Assembly (NCBI RefSeq): GCF_003971065.1
Contig: NZ_RYDV01000001.1
Coordinates: forward strand, 248,001-312,000
DNA: 64,000 nt
Source: Candidimonas sp. SYP-B2681
GTDB taxonomy: Bacteria; Pseudomonadota; Gammaproteobacteria; Burkholderiales; Burkholderiaceae_B
Direction of reading: 5' to 3'
The position numbers and the translations under genes were made by a program. Shown in pieces: positions 17,521 through 28,558 of the stretch. How positions within the stretch are numbered: position 1 is the first letter of the stretch; every line of letters begins with the position of its first letter. The notes under the pieces were generated by a model. The model ran no database searches. It saw only the letters and a program-made list of their open reading frames with translations, and was not told the DNA's origin.

Positions 17521-18138
17521 TCACGGCTGCACCGTCCCCGCGACGCGTATTTTTCCATCAGCGGTTGTGACGACCACACCCTCACCGGAGGCGGGGAAGA
17601 CGCCGGTTAGCGCCGTAATGTTGACCTGGTGTGTCACCACCACGAGGACACCGGGGCCTTTCCATTCTTCAATGATCGTTCGGGCGGTGGCAGTCTGCGT
17701 CTGGCGGACCGCGGGATCGTTAAAAAAAGAATTGAAGGCTGCTGCATCACTTGCTAAATCTGGGAAGGCCAGCTGTGCCGTTTCGCGCGCCCGGCACCAT
17801 TGTGAGGTCAAGACCTTGCCGACGGTTATTTGGCGCTTCCTGAATTGCTCGCCGATTTGGCGCGCCTGTGTACGCCCTTTATCATCCAGGTTGCGTTGAG
17901 TAGAACAGTCGCCCAACCTGAAGTTGGCGGGGTCGCCGACCCCCGGTGCATTGGCATGCCGAAACAGGACTACGGCGTTGTCTTGCAGATGTGCCCAAGC
18001 TGATTGCGCTAGGACGGCGTCGGGTACCGCGCCGATGCCGGTGATGATGCACACTGTGGCGACAAGCCGTCGCCAACATGCCAGACGAGCCCACGATGAA
18101 CCTGGAACCCTGAACTCATTTATGCTGGGATTGTCCAT
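17521..18138 (-). CDS. Histidine phosphatase-family protein, exported
   Basis: The ATG at 18138 is chosen because AGAGGT lies 6 bases before it; this gives 205 residues with an N-terminal hydrophobic signal ending near VLAQSA. The catalytic RHG-like motif reads LFRHANAPG, followed by GRTQARQIGEQF, LTSQWCRARETAQLA and the second His in VVVTHQVNITALTG. This is the periplasmic branch of the phosphoglycerate mutase-like superfamily; the substrate is unknown. Confidence 0.85.
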   Translation of the reverse strand: MDNPSINEFRVPGSSWARLACWRRLVATVCIITGIGAVPDAVLAQSAWAHLQDNAVVLFRHANAPGVGDPANFRLGDCSTQRNLDDKGRTQARQIGEQFRKRQITVGKVLTSQWCRARETAQLAFPDLASDAAAFNSFFNDPAVRQTQTATARTIIEEWKGPGVLVVVTHQVNITALTGVFPASGEGVVVTTADGKIRVAGTVQP

Positions 18139-18305
18139 GGCTGACCTCTTGATTACCTTTTCGTTCACTTTCGATCGGATTCGAGCTCTGGCTTGAAATC
18201 TGACTGCAGCAGCGATGGCATTATGCTAAGGCCTTCCCGCAATGCAAACATTTCAAGTTGGTAAACTGTCAGACTCATCTTTATTGTCTGGTAGTGCCAC
18301 ATCCC

Positions 18306-19139
18306 ATGCCTTCTTCACACGAAATTCGCCCCGAGCAGTCCATCGAGCTGTTGAAGGAGCTGCACATCCTGACGCGCGACGGCAAAATGAACCAAGACAG
18401 CCGGCGCAAACTGAAACAGGTGTATCACCTTTTCCAGTTCATCGAGCCACTGCTTAAGGACTTGAAGCAGGGTCGCGAGGGCATCACCCTGGTAGATCAT
18501 GGTTCGGGCAAGTCTTACTTAGGCTTCATTTTGTACGATTTGTTCTTCAAGCAGCTGAATGATCAGTCCCATCTGTACGGCATCGAGACACGCGAAGAGC
18601 TGGTCAAAAGCGCCATCGCACTGGCGCAGCGCCTGAAATTTCCCGGAATGTCATTCTTGAATTTATCTGTAGCGGATTCAATCACATCAGATCTGCTACC
18701 TGGCCAAGTCGACATGGTTACGGCCTTGCATGCCTGCAATACGGCAACCGACGACGCCATACGATTCGCCTTGCACAAACAGGCCAAATATATTGTCGTC
18801 GTGCCCTGTTGCCAAGCAGAGGTGGCCAGCGTACTACGCCGCAAGAAGGCAGTGTCGCTGGGTGCCGGGGCGCTGGCAGAAATGTGGCGCCATCCTCTGC
18901 ATACACGTGAGTTCGGTAGCCAAGCTACCAATGTGTTGCGCAGCCTTCAACTCGAGGCCCACGGTTATCAAGTGACCGTAACGGAATTGGTTGGATGGGA
19001 GCATTCAATGAAGAACGAGTTGATTATCGCCACCTATAAAAATCTGCCACGGCGCAAAGCCGCTGAACGATTGGATAATTTATTGAAAATGTTGGGTCTG
19101 GAAGATATGCGTGAACGTTTTTTTGCGCCGGAAGTCTGA
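18306..19139 (+). CDS. SAM-dependent methyltransferase-like protein
   Basis: The product (277 residues from the ATG at 18306) contains a Rossmann-type SAM site, ITLVDHGSGKSYLGFILYD, then LYGIETREELVKSA (the acidic residue that holds the ribose), VDMVTALHACNTATDDAI and VVPCCQAE, which match the Methyltransf_32 family of putative RNA or protein methyltransferases. The motif order is clear, the target unknown. Confidence 0.78.
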   Translation: MPSSHEIRPEQSIELLKELHILTRDGKMNQDSRRKLKQVYHLFQFIEPLLKDLKQGREGITLVDHGSGKSYLGFILYDLFFKQLNDQSHLYGIETREELVKSAIALAQRLKFPGMSFLNLSVADSITSDLLPGQVDMVTALHACNTATDDAIRFALHKQAKYIVVVPCCQAEVASVLRRKKAVSLGAGALAEMWRHPLHTREFGSQATNVLRSLQLEAHGYQVTVTELVGWEHSMKNELIIATYKNLPRRKAAERLDNLLKMLGLEDMRERFFAPEV

Positions 19140-19222
19140 CAATAAGGCAACACGCGTGATTAAGTAATGAATCGGTAAACGATTTCGTGAATTCGTAAAG
19201 GTTCGGCATAGGTAAATCGATT

Positions 19223-19789
19223 ATGACCAGCCGCGCAAACCTAAGCAGCCGTCCACACGTTTCTCTGGTCGAAACGATCTGGACGATTGGCCATTCAACG
19301 CGGACGACAGAAGAGTTTCTTTCACTTCTCGCCCACTACGAAATAGCAGCAGTGGCTGACGTACGCAGCTTTCCGGGTTCGCGCAAGTATCCGCAATACG
19401 GCAAAGAAGTACTGGCCGCAACGCTGGCGGATCACGGGATCGATTATCGATGGTTCCAGATACTGGGCGGTAGGCGCCGTGCAGCGTTAGATTCGCCGAA
19501 TACGGCCTGGCGCAATGCGTCGTTTCGTGGATACGCCGATTACATGGCGACAACAGAGTTCCATCAGGGGCTGGATGAACTGCTGGAATTTGCCAGCCGG
19601 TCACGCACCGCCTTGATGTGCGCGGAGGCAGTCTGGTGGCGATGCCATCGATCGATGGTCTCCGACGCACTTTGCGTACGTGGCGTCAAGGTTCTCCATA
19701 TTCTGGATACCAAGCACAGTGCGCTGCATCCCATGACCTCGCCAGCGCGAATCGAACATGGGCAGTTGACATACACGTTAAGCAGTTAG
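19223..19789 (+). CDS. DUF488-family protein
   Basis: The 188-residue protein shows the DUF488 pattern: TIGHSTRTTEEFLSLL near the N-terminus, VADVRSFPGSRKYPQY in the middle and LMCAEAVWWRCHRSMVSDAL with paired Cys and a CHR motif. The biochemical role of the family is not established. It lies between the methyltransferase and hydrolase genes on the same strand. Confidence 0.88.
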   Translation: MTSRANLSSRPHVSLVETIWTIGHSTRTTEEFLSLLAHYEIAAVADVRSFPGSRKYPQYGKEVLAATLADHGIDYRWFQILGGRRRAALDSPNTAWRNASFRGYADYMATTEFHQGLDELLEFASRSRTALMCAEAVWWRCHRSMVSDALCVRGVKVLHILDTKHSALHPMTSPARIEHGQLTYTLSS

Positions 19790-19848
19790 CACCATAAGCC
19801 GGTTATTGAACGGGGCGACTTACCTGCCAAAGCAAAAAGGTACGGACC

Positions 19849-20502
19849 ATGCAATCATTACAAAACGAGCTTATCAGCATCAAGGTTGATGACGTTCACC
19901 TGGAAGGTTTGCTCGAGGTGCCGCAGGCACCGCTCGGAATGATCTTATTTGCTCATGGCAGTGGCAGCGGCCGACTAAGCCCACGAAACAATGCTGTCGC
20001 GCAGCAACTGCGCCGTGCGCACTTCGGTACGTTGTTACTCGACCTTCTCACGCTGCAAGAAGACAAATCCCGTTCATCTCGCTTCGATATCGACTTGTTG
20101 ACTCGCCGTCTGAACGCTGCCAGCGACTGGTTGCGTCACAATGCCATTACGGCCGCGCTTCCTTTAGGCCTTTTCGGCGCGAGCACCGGGGCGGCGGCCG
20201 CCCTGCAAGTTGCGGCCGAACGTGGCACCGATGTTGCCGCAGTCGTGTCGCGAGGCGGCCGGCCTGATATGGCCAGACGTCAGTTCTTGGCAGCCGTTAG
20301 CGCACCAACTCTGTTGGTGGTTGGCGGCGATGACGAAAGCGTGATCAAGCTGAATCGGGTCGCCTATGCCGAATTGACCTGCATCAAACGGCTGGAGATC
20401 GTGCCCGGCGCGACCCATTTATTCGAAGAGCCAGGCACCCTTGAAAAAGTTTCAGCGCTTGCCGTAGCGTGGTTCTCGGAACATTTGCCGCAACAAGGGT
20501 AG
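19849..20502 (+). CDS. Dienelactone hydrolase-like alpha/beta hydrolase
   Basis: The 217-residue single-domain hydrolase has the oxyanion region LFAHGSGSGR, the nucleophile elbow GLFGASTGAAAAL with Ser, an acidic residue in VVGGDDESV and the His in GATHLFEEPG. This subgroup is often found fused to or beside phosphoribosyltransferase domains. The substrate cannot be assigned. It converges on the carboxyspermidine genes. Confidence 0.82.
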   Translation: MQSLQNELISIKVDDVHLEGLLEVPQAPLGMILFAHGSGSGRLSPRNNAVAQQLRRAHFGTLLLDLLTLQEDKSRSSRFDIDLLTRRLNAASDWLRHNAITAALPLGLFGASTGAAAALQVAAERGTDVAAVVSRGGRPDMARRQFLAAVSAPTLLVVGGDDESVIKLNRVAYAELTCIKRLEIVPGATHLFEEPGTLEKVSALAVAWFSEHLPQQG

Positions 20503-20521
20503 GGCAGTCAAGCGACCAGCG

Positions 20522-21808
20522 TCAATAATTAACCAGCATCTTCGGTGGCAAATAATAGCTGGATTCATTTTTTGGCTGCAAGACTCGATCGCCATGCTCG
20601 TCCTGAATGCGAGTTACCAAACCCATATGATTCATTAGATCAATAAAAGGGATTGGATCAAGCTCTTCCACGTTGGCCATTTGGCCAATATCCCATATTC
20701 CGTTGGCGATGAGCATGGCTGCGGCGACCACCGGCACACCGGCCGTATAGGAAATTGCCTGGCTGCCAACTTCTTCGTAAGCTTTTTCGTGATCGCAAGT
20801 GTTGTAGATCAGTACTTCTTTCGACTTGCCGTCTTTGGTGCCTTTGACCAAATCGCCAATGCACGTTTTACCGATGTAGTCGGGCGCGAGCGATGCTGGA
20901 TCGGGCAGCACGGCCTTGACCACTTTTAGCGGTACCACTTCGAGGCCCTCGGCCGTTCGCACCGGTTTCTCGGAAAGCAAGCCCAGGTTCTTCAAGACGG
21001 TAAAGGTATTGATGTAATGCTCGCTGAATCCCATCCAGAATCGAATATTGGGGACTCCCAGATTTTGGGAGAGGGAATGCAGCTCATCATGCCCCGTCAG
21101 GTAAGTGGTGTTCTTGCCCGTGACCGGCATATCCCAATCTTTCCGATGCTCGAACATTTCATTGGCCTTCCATTGGTTGTGCTCCCACGACCAGACGGTT
21201 GACGTAAATTCGCGAAAGTTGATTTCCGGATCGAAGTTCGTCGCAAAATACCGCCCATGGCTGCCCGCATTGACATCAATAATATCAATCGATTCAACGC
21301 TATCGAAGTAGGTGTCTAGCGCGAATCGCGCGTAAGCGTTCACAACGCCGGGGTCAAAGCCGACGCCAAGTACAGCGGTGACCCCTGCTTCCTTGCAGGC
21401 TTGGCGCCGTTTCCACTCATGGTTGGCGTACCAAGGTGGCGCTTCGCAGACCTTGTCTTGGTCTTCATGAATAGCGGTGTCAAGGTAAGCCGCCCCTGTT
21501 TCAATACATGCCGTCATCACTGACATATTCAAGAAAGGAGAACCCACATTGATTACGATTTTGCTATTGGTGGCGCGAATCAAGAACTTGGTGGCCTGGA
21601 CATCCATCGCATCAAGCGCATGAGCTTGTAAGCGACCAGGGCGTTGCATGGCGTCTTTTTCATGGATGGAATCGATAATCGCCTGGCACTTCTCAAGCGT
21701 GCGGGACGCGATATGGATATCACCTAAAAGAATATTATTCTGTGCGCATTTGTGTGCCGCAACCTGGGCTACTCCACCCGCGCCAATAATAAGGACATTT
21801 CGTTTCAT
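20522..21808 (-). CDS. Carboxynor/carboxyspermidine dehydrogenase
   Basis: The 428-residue protein opens with the NAD(P) site VLIIGAGGVAQVAAHK and has GVGFDPGVVNAYARFAL and SYTAGVPVVAAAML, as in saccharopine-dehydrogenase-like carboxynorspermidine synthases. These enzymes condense aspartate semialdehyde with putrescine (or diaminopropane) and reduce the product to carboxyspermidine. The gene lies 37 bases downstream of the matching decarboxylase, so both steps of the aspartate-semialdehyde route to spermidine are encoded together. Confidence 0.92.
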   Translation of the reverse strand: MKRNVLIIGAGGVAQVAAHKCAQNNILLGDIHIASRTLEKCQAIIDSIHEKDAMQRPGRLQAHALDAMDVQATKFLIRATNSKIVINVGSPFLNMSVMTACIETGAAYLDTAIHEDQDKVCEAPPWYANHEWKRRQACKEAGVTAVLGVGFDPGVVNAYARFALDTYFDSVESIDIIDVNAGSHGRYFATNFDPEINFREFTSTVWSWEHNQWKANEMFEHRKDWDMPVTGKNTTYLTGHDELHSLSQNLGVPNIRFWMGFSEHYINTFTVLKNLGLLSEKPVRTAEGLEVVPLKVVKAVLPDPASLAPDYIGKTCIGDLVKGTKDGKSKEVLIYNTCDHEKAYEEVGSQAISYTAGVPVVAAAMLIANGIWDIGQMANVEELDPIPFIDLMNHMGLVTRIQDEHGDRVLQPKNESSYYLPPKMLVNY

Positions 21809-21845
21809 CGGATTACTTCTCCTTCATTAAAGCTTTAACGTGGCG

Positions 21846-22958
21846 TCAGGACAGGCTGCTGACGTAGTCGTCAAAAGAAAATTGGCAGACTTCCCGTACG
21901 CTGCCATCGAATTCCCGAATGGCGATGGCGGGCATATTGATGCCGTTGAACCAGTTCTTTTTGACCATCGTATAACCGCCGGCGTCACCTATAGAGATTC
22001 GGTCACCAACCTGCAGAGGCGCTTCGAAATTGGCTTCACCAAAAATATCACCGGCCAGACAGGTTTTGCCGCAGATCATGTAACGGTGTTCGCCTGTGTC
22101 GTTGCCGATGGGGGCGGTTTCGCGGTAGATAAGCAAGTCAAGCATATGGGCTTCGGTCGAGCTGTCGACCACCGCCAGGTTTTTACCGTTAAAGCCCGTA
22201 TCCAATACGCTGACTTCCAGCGTAGTGGTGTGGCGTACCGCGGCCTCTCCTGGTTCGAGATATACCTGAACATCATAAGTTTGCGCGAAGCGGCGCAAAC
22301 GCTCGCAAAAGGCGTCCACCGGATAGCCGTCGGAGGTGAAGCTGATGCCGCCCCCCAGGCTTATCCAGCGTAGCTGATGGAAGATGTGGCCATAGCGTTC
22401 CTCTGCTTGGCTAAGCAAACGGTCGAAACTGGTGAAATCGTCGTTTTCACAGTTGTTGTGAATCATGACGCCATCGAGACGATCAATGACGGAAAGAATG
22501 CGTGCGGGATCACTTTCGCCTAGGCGGCTGAACGCCCGTGCCGGATCTGCCAAGTCGAAACTTGCACAACTAAGCCCGGGATTCAGGCGCAAGCCTTTTG
22601 GTTTTTCTCCGGCAAACGACTCAAAGCGCTGGAACTGGTTGATCGAATTGAAAATGATTTTGTCGCAGTTCGCCACGACCTCGTCGATTTCATGGTCAGC
22701 AAAGGCAACGCTATAGGCGTGCGTTTCGCCGCCAAATTTTTCAAAGCCCAGCTTGACTTCATATAAAGACGACGACGTAGTGCCGTCCATATACTGTTGC
22801 ATCAGGTCGAAAACCGACCATGTGGCGAAGCATTTAAGGGCTAGCAGCAGTTTGGCGCCGGACTGTTGGCGCACGTAGTCGATGATCTGCAGGTTGCGTT
22901 GCAATGCCGATTTATCGATCAAATAATACGGTGTATTCAGTTTATTCATTTTCACCAT
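21846..22958 (-). CDS. nspC: Carboxynorspermidine/carboxyspermidine decarboxylase
   Basis: The 370-residue PLP enzyme of the alanine racemase-like fold III group has the PLP lysine in LLLALKCFATW (Lys42), HNNCEN and SLGGGISF phosphate-binding regions, the C-terminal CGKTCLAGDIF Cys and a GDAGGYT motif, matching NspC. It decarboxylates carboxyspermidine to spermidine. The ATG at 22958 overlaps the stop of the upstream XRE-type gene (TAATG), showing translational coupling. Confidence 0.93.
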   Translation of the reverse strand: MVKMNKLNTPYYLIDKSALQRNLQIIDYVRQQSGAKLLLALKCFATWSVFDLMQQYMDGTTSSSLYEVKLGFEKFGGETHAYSVAFADHEIDEVVANCDKIIFNSINQFQRFESFAGEKPKGLRLNPGLSCASFDLADPARAFSRLGESDPARILSVIDRLDGVMIHNNCENDDFTSFDRLLSQAEERYGHIFHQLRWISLGGGISFTSDGYPVDAFCERLRRFAQTYDVQVYLEPGEAAVRHTTTLEVSVLDTGFNGKNLAVVDSSTEAHMLDLLIYRETAPIGNDTGEHRYMICGKTCLAGDIFGEANFEAPLQVGDRISIGDAGGYTMVKKNWFNGINMPAIAIREFDGSVREVCQFSFDDYVSSLS

Positions 22959-23323
22959 TAATGCGGGCTTAGGCCGTTACGGCTAGCGACTGGCTTAGCG
23001 GCGGCTTCGTCGCGTGGCGCCTTATCGTTATCCAGGCGGTCGATGATTACCGGTGGGCGATTCGGAAACGTGGCTACAAGCTGAAGCTTGCCGCCGACGC
23101 TTTGAACATAGTGCCGTAGCGTAGAAAGCAACATGTCACTGCGCTTTTCCAGCCGCGAAATGGTGTCTTGCCCCACGCCAAGCGCACTGGCCAAATCTTC
23201 CTGGGTTTGTTTTGCGGCTTTGCGCAGGTCTTTTAACGTAGCCATTTCCATGGCATTGGTGTCAAGCCGTTTTTTGCCAGCGGCAGGAATTGCCGCTTTT
23301 GCATCATCAAGCTTCTTCGCCAT
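22958..23323 (-). CDS. XRE-family HTH regulator coupled to nspC
   Basis: The 121-residue protein has an HTH_3 domain at about 28-85: MATLKDLRKAAKQTQEDLASALGVGQDTISRLEKRSD, then a HigA/MqsA-like tail MLLSTLRHYVQSVGGKLQLVATFPNRPPV. Such proteins are often antitoxins, but no toxin gene is adjacent on either side. Instead the stop overlaps the start of nspC, so it is probably the local regulator of polyamine synthesis, or a former antitoxin recruited to that task. Confidence 0.82.
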   Translation of the reverse strand: MAKKLDDAKAAIPAAGKKRLDTNAMEMATLKDLRKAAKQTQEDLASALGVGQDTISRLEKRSDMLLSTLRHYVQSVGGKLQLVATFPNRPPVIIDRLDNDKAPRDEAAAKPVASRNGLSPH

Positions 23324-23515
23324 GTTGAAGTTCCTTTACTAAACGGGATTATTCTTAGGCAGTGTGAAGCCAAGTAAGGCGGTATTATGCCTTTAAACAC
23401 ATATGCTTTCAAGTCCATATTTTTCTATGGATTTGGCCTCTTCAAAGCTTTTTATTGTTTTCGCTTAATTCAGCCGCGCCATGCGATGGACGATTGCTTT
23501 TCAGACTGAAGTTTT

Positions 23516-23920
23516 CTAGCTGAACAATCGATGCTGCCGCAACAGATTGTGGGTATATTGTTCCCGCAGCTCCTTGATCCAGTCTCGAGTTAACACGACG
23601 AGCCTACGCGTCGCGCCTGCCTTGGCGCATGCCGAAACGTGCGTGTTAATAATTTTTAAGGCTGTCAACGCCGCTTTTTCAGGGCTCGCACAACTGCGTT
23701 TTTTCAGGGCCAGCAGGGGCTCCGAAAAATGCAAGGAATCTAAAAAAAGCTCCGCCGCATAGATATAGCATAAAGGAGATATTTCCAATACATGTATTGC
23801 TGCTACGGTTGCCCCTGCACGCCGATTATCGATAAGGCGCTCGGTATAGGCCTGCGCTGTACTATAGACACCATCAGCACTAGGCATGTTGGCGTCATGG
23901 AAATCGAGATGAAGCTGCAT
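23516..23920 (-). CDS. Hypothetical protein
   Basis: A 134-residue ORF with predominantly helical character and several Cys residues. I recognise no domain. It is 190 bases from each neighbour and could be transcribed alone. Codon use resembles the neighbours, and no overlapping frame is better. Confidence 0.45.
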   Translation of the reverse strand: MQLHLDFHDANMPSADGVYSTAQAYTERLIDNRRAGATVAAIHVLEISPLCYIYAAELFLDSLHFSEPLLALKKRSCASPEKAALTALKIINTHVSACAKAGATRRLVVLTRDWIKELREQYTHNLLRQHRLFS

Positions 23921-24106
23921 TCGGATAGTCGTCGTTGAAGAATATGGCGCGCCAGTATACGGCCCCAGAGTCCAGCGCGACGAGCATCAATAGGCGGACT
24001 ATCGGTGCAATCACTGCCACCGCTGTGCTGCAGCCGCCACTGAGCCTTGAAACATACGCGAGGTTCTCGAGTATATTACGCTGCGTAATCACCAATCTAG
24101 AAACTA

Positions 24107-24820
24107 ATGCGCCTCGACAAGTACCTTTGTGAAAGCACCGATCTGACCCGATCACAAGCCCGCTCTGCGCTTCTCGCTGGCGAAATCACCGTCAATGGCG
24201 AAGTGATCAAGAAGGGCACCCACGTGGTGCGTGACGGCGATGTGGTGCAATGGGATGACGAGACGCTGGCCCCGATCGGACTGCGCTACATCATGCTGAA
24301 CAAGCCCGTGGGATACGAATGCACCCTTCGCAATAGTCAATACCCTCCAGTGATAAGTTTGCTCGACGTCGACAAACGTGACCGACTTCACACCGTGGGC
24401 CGGCTGGATGTCGAGACCACCGGCCTGATCCTGATTACCGACGATGGCCAGTGGACGCATCGAATCATTTCGCCGCGCCACCGCTGCGACAAGGTCTATG
24501 TCGCCACGCTGGCCGAACCGCTACCCGATAATGCCGAGGACTTGTTTGCAGCGGGAATCCTGTTAGATGGCGAAGACAAGCCTACACTGCCAGCGGTGCT
24601 GGAGCGGGTCGATGAACGCCGCGCGCGATTGACCATTCAGGAAGGAAAGTACCACCAGGTCAGGCGCATGTTCGCATCCTTGGGCAATCATGTGCTGGCT
24701 CTGCACCGAGAACGCATTGGCTCACTGGCCCTGGACGCCGATCTGCTTGCGGGAGAATCGCGTTATCTGACACCCATCGAGGTGGCCGACCTTGCCCAGA
24801 ATGGCGATGTGCCGGTTTGA
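24107..24820 (+). CDS. rsuA: 16S rRNA pseudouridine(516) synthase
   Basis: The 237-residue protein has an N-terminal S4 RNA-binding domain (MRLDKYLCESTDLTRSQARSALLAGEITVNG) and the RsuA/RluB/E/F catalytic motif VGRLDVETTGLILITDDG, with the catalytic Asp at 101, followed by a KYHQVRRMFASLG motif. The overall length matches E. coli RsuA, which modifies U516 of 16S rRNA. It appears to be a single gene. Confidence 0.92.
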   Translation: MRLDKYLCESTDLTRSQARSALLAGEITVNGEVIKKGTHVVRDGDVVQWDDETLAPIGLRYIMLNKPVGYECTLRNSQYPPVISLLDVDKRDRLHTVGRLDVETTGLILITDDGQWTHRIISPRHRCDKVYVATLAEPLPDNAEDLFAAGILLDGEDKPTLPAVLERVDERRARLTIQEGKYHQVRRMFASLGNHVLALHRERIGSLALDADLLAGESRYLTPIEVADLAQNGDVPV

Positions 24821-24956
24821 TGTGAGCTTACATCCCGGGAAGAGATGAACCAGAAGGTTTAATCCAAACGGTGGATGGCACGCTGACAATTCTAATTTAA
24901 AATCTAAGAGCACCTCGTTGACAGACGATCGACAGATGCTCGACAGACGCCCATGA

Positions 24957-26693
<1,737 letters not shown>

Positions 26694-26754
26694 AAACAGC
26701 CGCGATACCTGGACGGTACATCCCCAATCGCCTGGTCCAATAAAGGAGAAGGCC

Positions 26755-28443
26755 ATGACCTGGTTTGTTTCGACACTCAAGTCCTATCCGGAGATCTCCA
26801 TTTTCCTGGCGCTGGGCATTGGCTACTGGATTGGCGGAAAAAGCTTCAAAGGATTCAGCCTCGGAGCAGTGACGTCGACCTTGCTGGTCGCCATCGTACT
26901 CGGCATTTTGGGGGTCAAGATCTCTCCCAATGTGAAGTCGGTCTTCTTCCTTATGTTTTTGTTCGCGGTGGGGTACGGCGTCGGGCCGCAGTTTGTACGG
27001 GGTATCGCCAAAGATGGCCTGCCACAGGCCCTGTTTGCCGTCATCATGGCATTGCTGTCCCTGGGGGCAGCGGTCGCCGCCGCAATGATGGCAGGATATG
27101 ACTTGGGTTCAGCCGCTGGGCTATTTGCGGGATCGCAAACCATTTCGGCCTCAATGGGGTTAGCGACCGATGCGATTAACCGCTTGGGACGCTCTCCCCA
27201 AGAAACTCAGGCACTTCTGGACGCCATGCCAATCGCTTATGCCGTGACATATATCTTTGGTACTGTGGGCTCCGCGATAATTCTTGCCCAGATCGGTCCG
27301 AAGCTGCTCGGTATTGATCTGGTCGCGGCCTGTAAGGAATATGAAAAGATGCTGGGCGAGAGTGGTGGCGGGGGCGGTGCGACCAAGTGGTACGAGTTCG
27401 AGGTGCGGGCCTATTCCGTGGCGCCGCAAAGCCCATTTATCGGGAAATCTGTCGGAGAAATTGAAGCGGGAACCCAGGAAGGCGTACGCGCCTACGTCGA
27501 ACGGATCCGCCGGGACGGAGCCATTATCGAGGCAGACCGGAACACCGTTATCGAGGCTGGCGACGTCGTCGCTATAGGCGGCAAGCGCGATCAGCTGATT
27601 GCGAGGCTTGGACCCAGTGGCCGCGAAGTCGAAGATGCGGAGTTGCTGGATATCAAAGTCGAAGGCGTCGATATATATATCTCCAACAAGGCGGTGGACG
27701 GCAAGCGGCTCGAGGAGCTCGCACGCTTGCCGGGTGCCCGTGGCGTGTTCCTGAAACGGATACGGCGTGGGCCAACCGAGACGTTGATCCCCATATTGCC
27801 AGGCACCCAATTGTACCGAGGCGATGTCATCACTGTGGTAGGGCGCTCGCAGGACATAACGGCTACGGCCAAGCAAGTCGGATACGTGGACCGGCCCACC
27901 AACATTACCGATGTTGCGTTCGTGTCGCTTGCAATCACCGTCGGCGCGCTGATCGGCTCAATCGTAATAAATATCAGGGGCGTCCCGATAACCCTTTCCA
28001 CGGCGGGCGGTGCACTGATTGCCGGCATCGTGTTCGGTTGGTTTCGCGCCATCCATCCGACTTTCGGCCGTATCCCCGAACCGACGCTGTGGTTCATGAA
28101 TTCCGTTGGCCTCAATGTATTCATTGCTGTGGTCGGGATCTCCGCCGGTCCGGGTTTTGTTGCTGGATTGCAAAAGCTTGGGATCAGCCTTTTTCTATGG
28201 GGCATATTCGCGACCGCTGTCCCACTTCTTGTCGGGATGTTTCTCGCCAAATATGTTTTCCGCTTTCATCCGGCACTTGTCCTTGGCATTTGCGCTGGTT
28301 CCCGCACGACCACTGCCGCTCTCGGGATGGTGTGCGAAGCCGCCAAGAGCCAAGTGCCAGGCTTGGGCTATACGGTTACCTATGCTGTCGGGAATACCTT
28401 GCTGACAATCTGGGGGATGGTCGTAATCATGATTCTTTCTTAG
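26755..28443 (+). CDS. aspT: Aspartate:alanine antiporter AspT
   Basis: The 562-residue membrane protein has two blocks of about five helices flanking two TrkA-C-like cytosolic domains at about 205-375, the AspT layout (YidE/AspT/TrkA-C family). Motifs include [20 protein letters not shown] and the mirrored [18 protein letters not shown]. AspT exchanges aspartate for alanine and, with AsdA, builds a proton gradient. AAAGGAGAAG precedes the ATG. It forms an operon with asdA. Confidence 0.94.
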   Translation: MTWFVSTLKSYPEISIFLALGIGYWIGGKSFKGFSLGAVTSTLLVAIVLGILGVKISPNVKSVFFLMFLFAVGYGVGPQFVRGIAKDGLPQALFAVIMALLSLGAAVAAAMMAGYDLGSAAGLFAGSQTISASMGLATDAINRLGRSPQETQALLDAMPIAYAVTYIFGTVGSAIILAQIGPKLLGIDLVAACKEYEKMLGESGGGGGATKWYEFEVRAYSVAPQSPFIGKSVGEIEAGTQEGVRAYVERIRRDGAIIEADRNTVIEAGDVVAIGGKRDQLIARLGPSGREVEDAELLDIKVEGVDIYISNKAVDGKRLEELARLPGARGVFLKRIRRGPTETLIPILPGTQLYRGDVITVVGRSQDITATAKQVGYVDRPTNITDVAFVSLAITVGALIGSIVINIRGVPITLSTAGGALIAGIVFGWFRAIHPTFGRIPEPTLWFMNSVGLNVFIAVVGISAGPGFVAGLQKLGISLFLWGIFATAVPLLVGMFLAKYVFRFHPALVLGICAGSRTTTAALGMVCEAAKSQVPGLGYTVTYAVGNTLLTIWGMVVIMILS

Positions 28444-28558
28444 AACCCAGACCAGCACCTCCAGGTTTGCAATGCGGGCGGAGCATTATGTAGGAATTTC
28501 GGAGAATTTCCGATGTGCATAGTTTCTTGAAGCCTTACCGCAACAAGAGGGCGATACC

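Noticed and set aside
22958-23323. Toxin-antitoxin module
   Set aside because: The HTH protein is antitoxin-like, but no toxin ORF lies on either side; its stop is coupled to nspC instead.
27160-27876. 238-codon ORF antisense to aspT
   Set aside because: A mirror of the well-supported AspT frame in high-GC DNA; no domain and no ribosome site.
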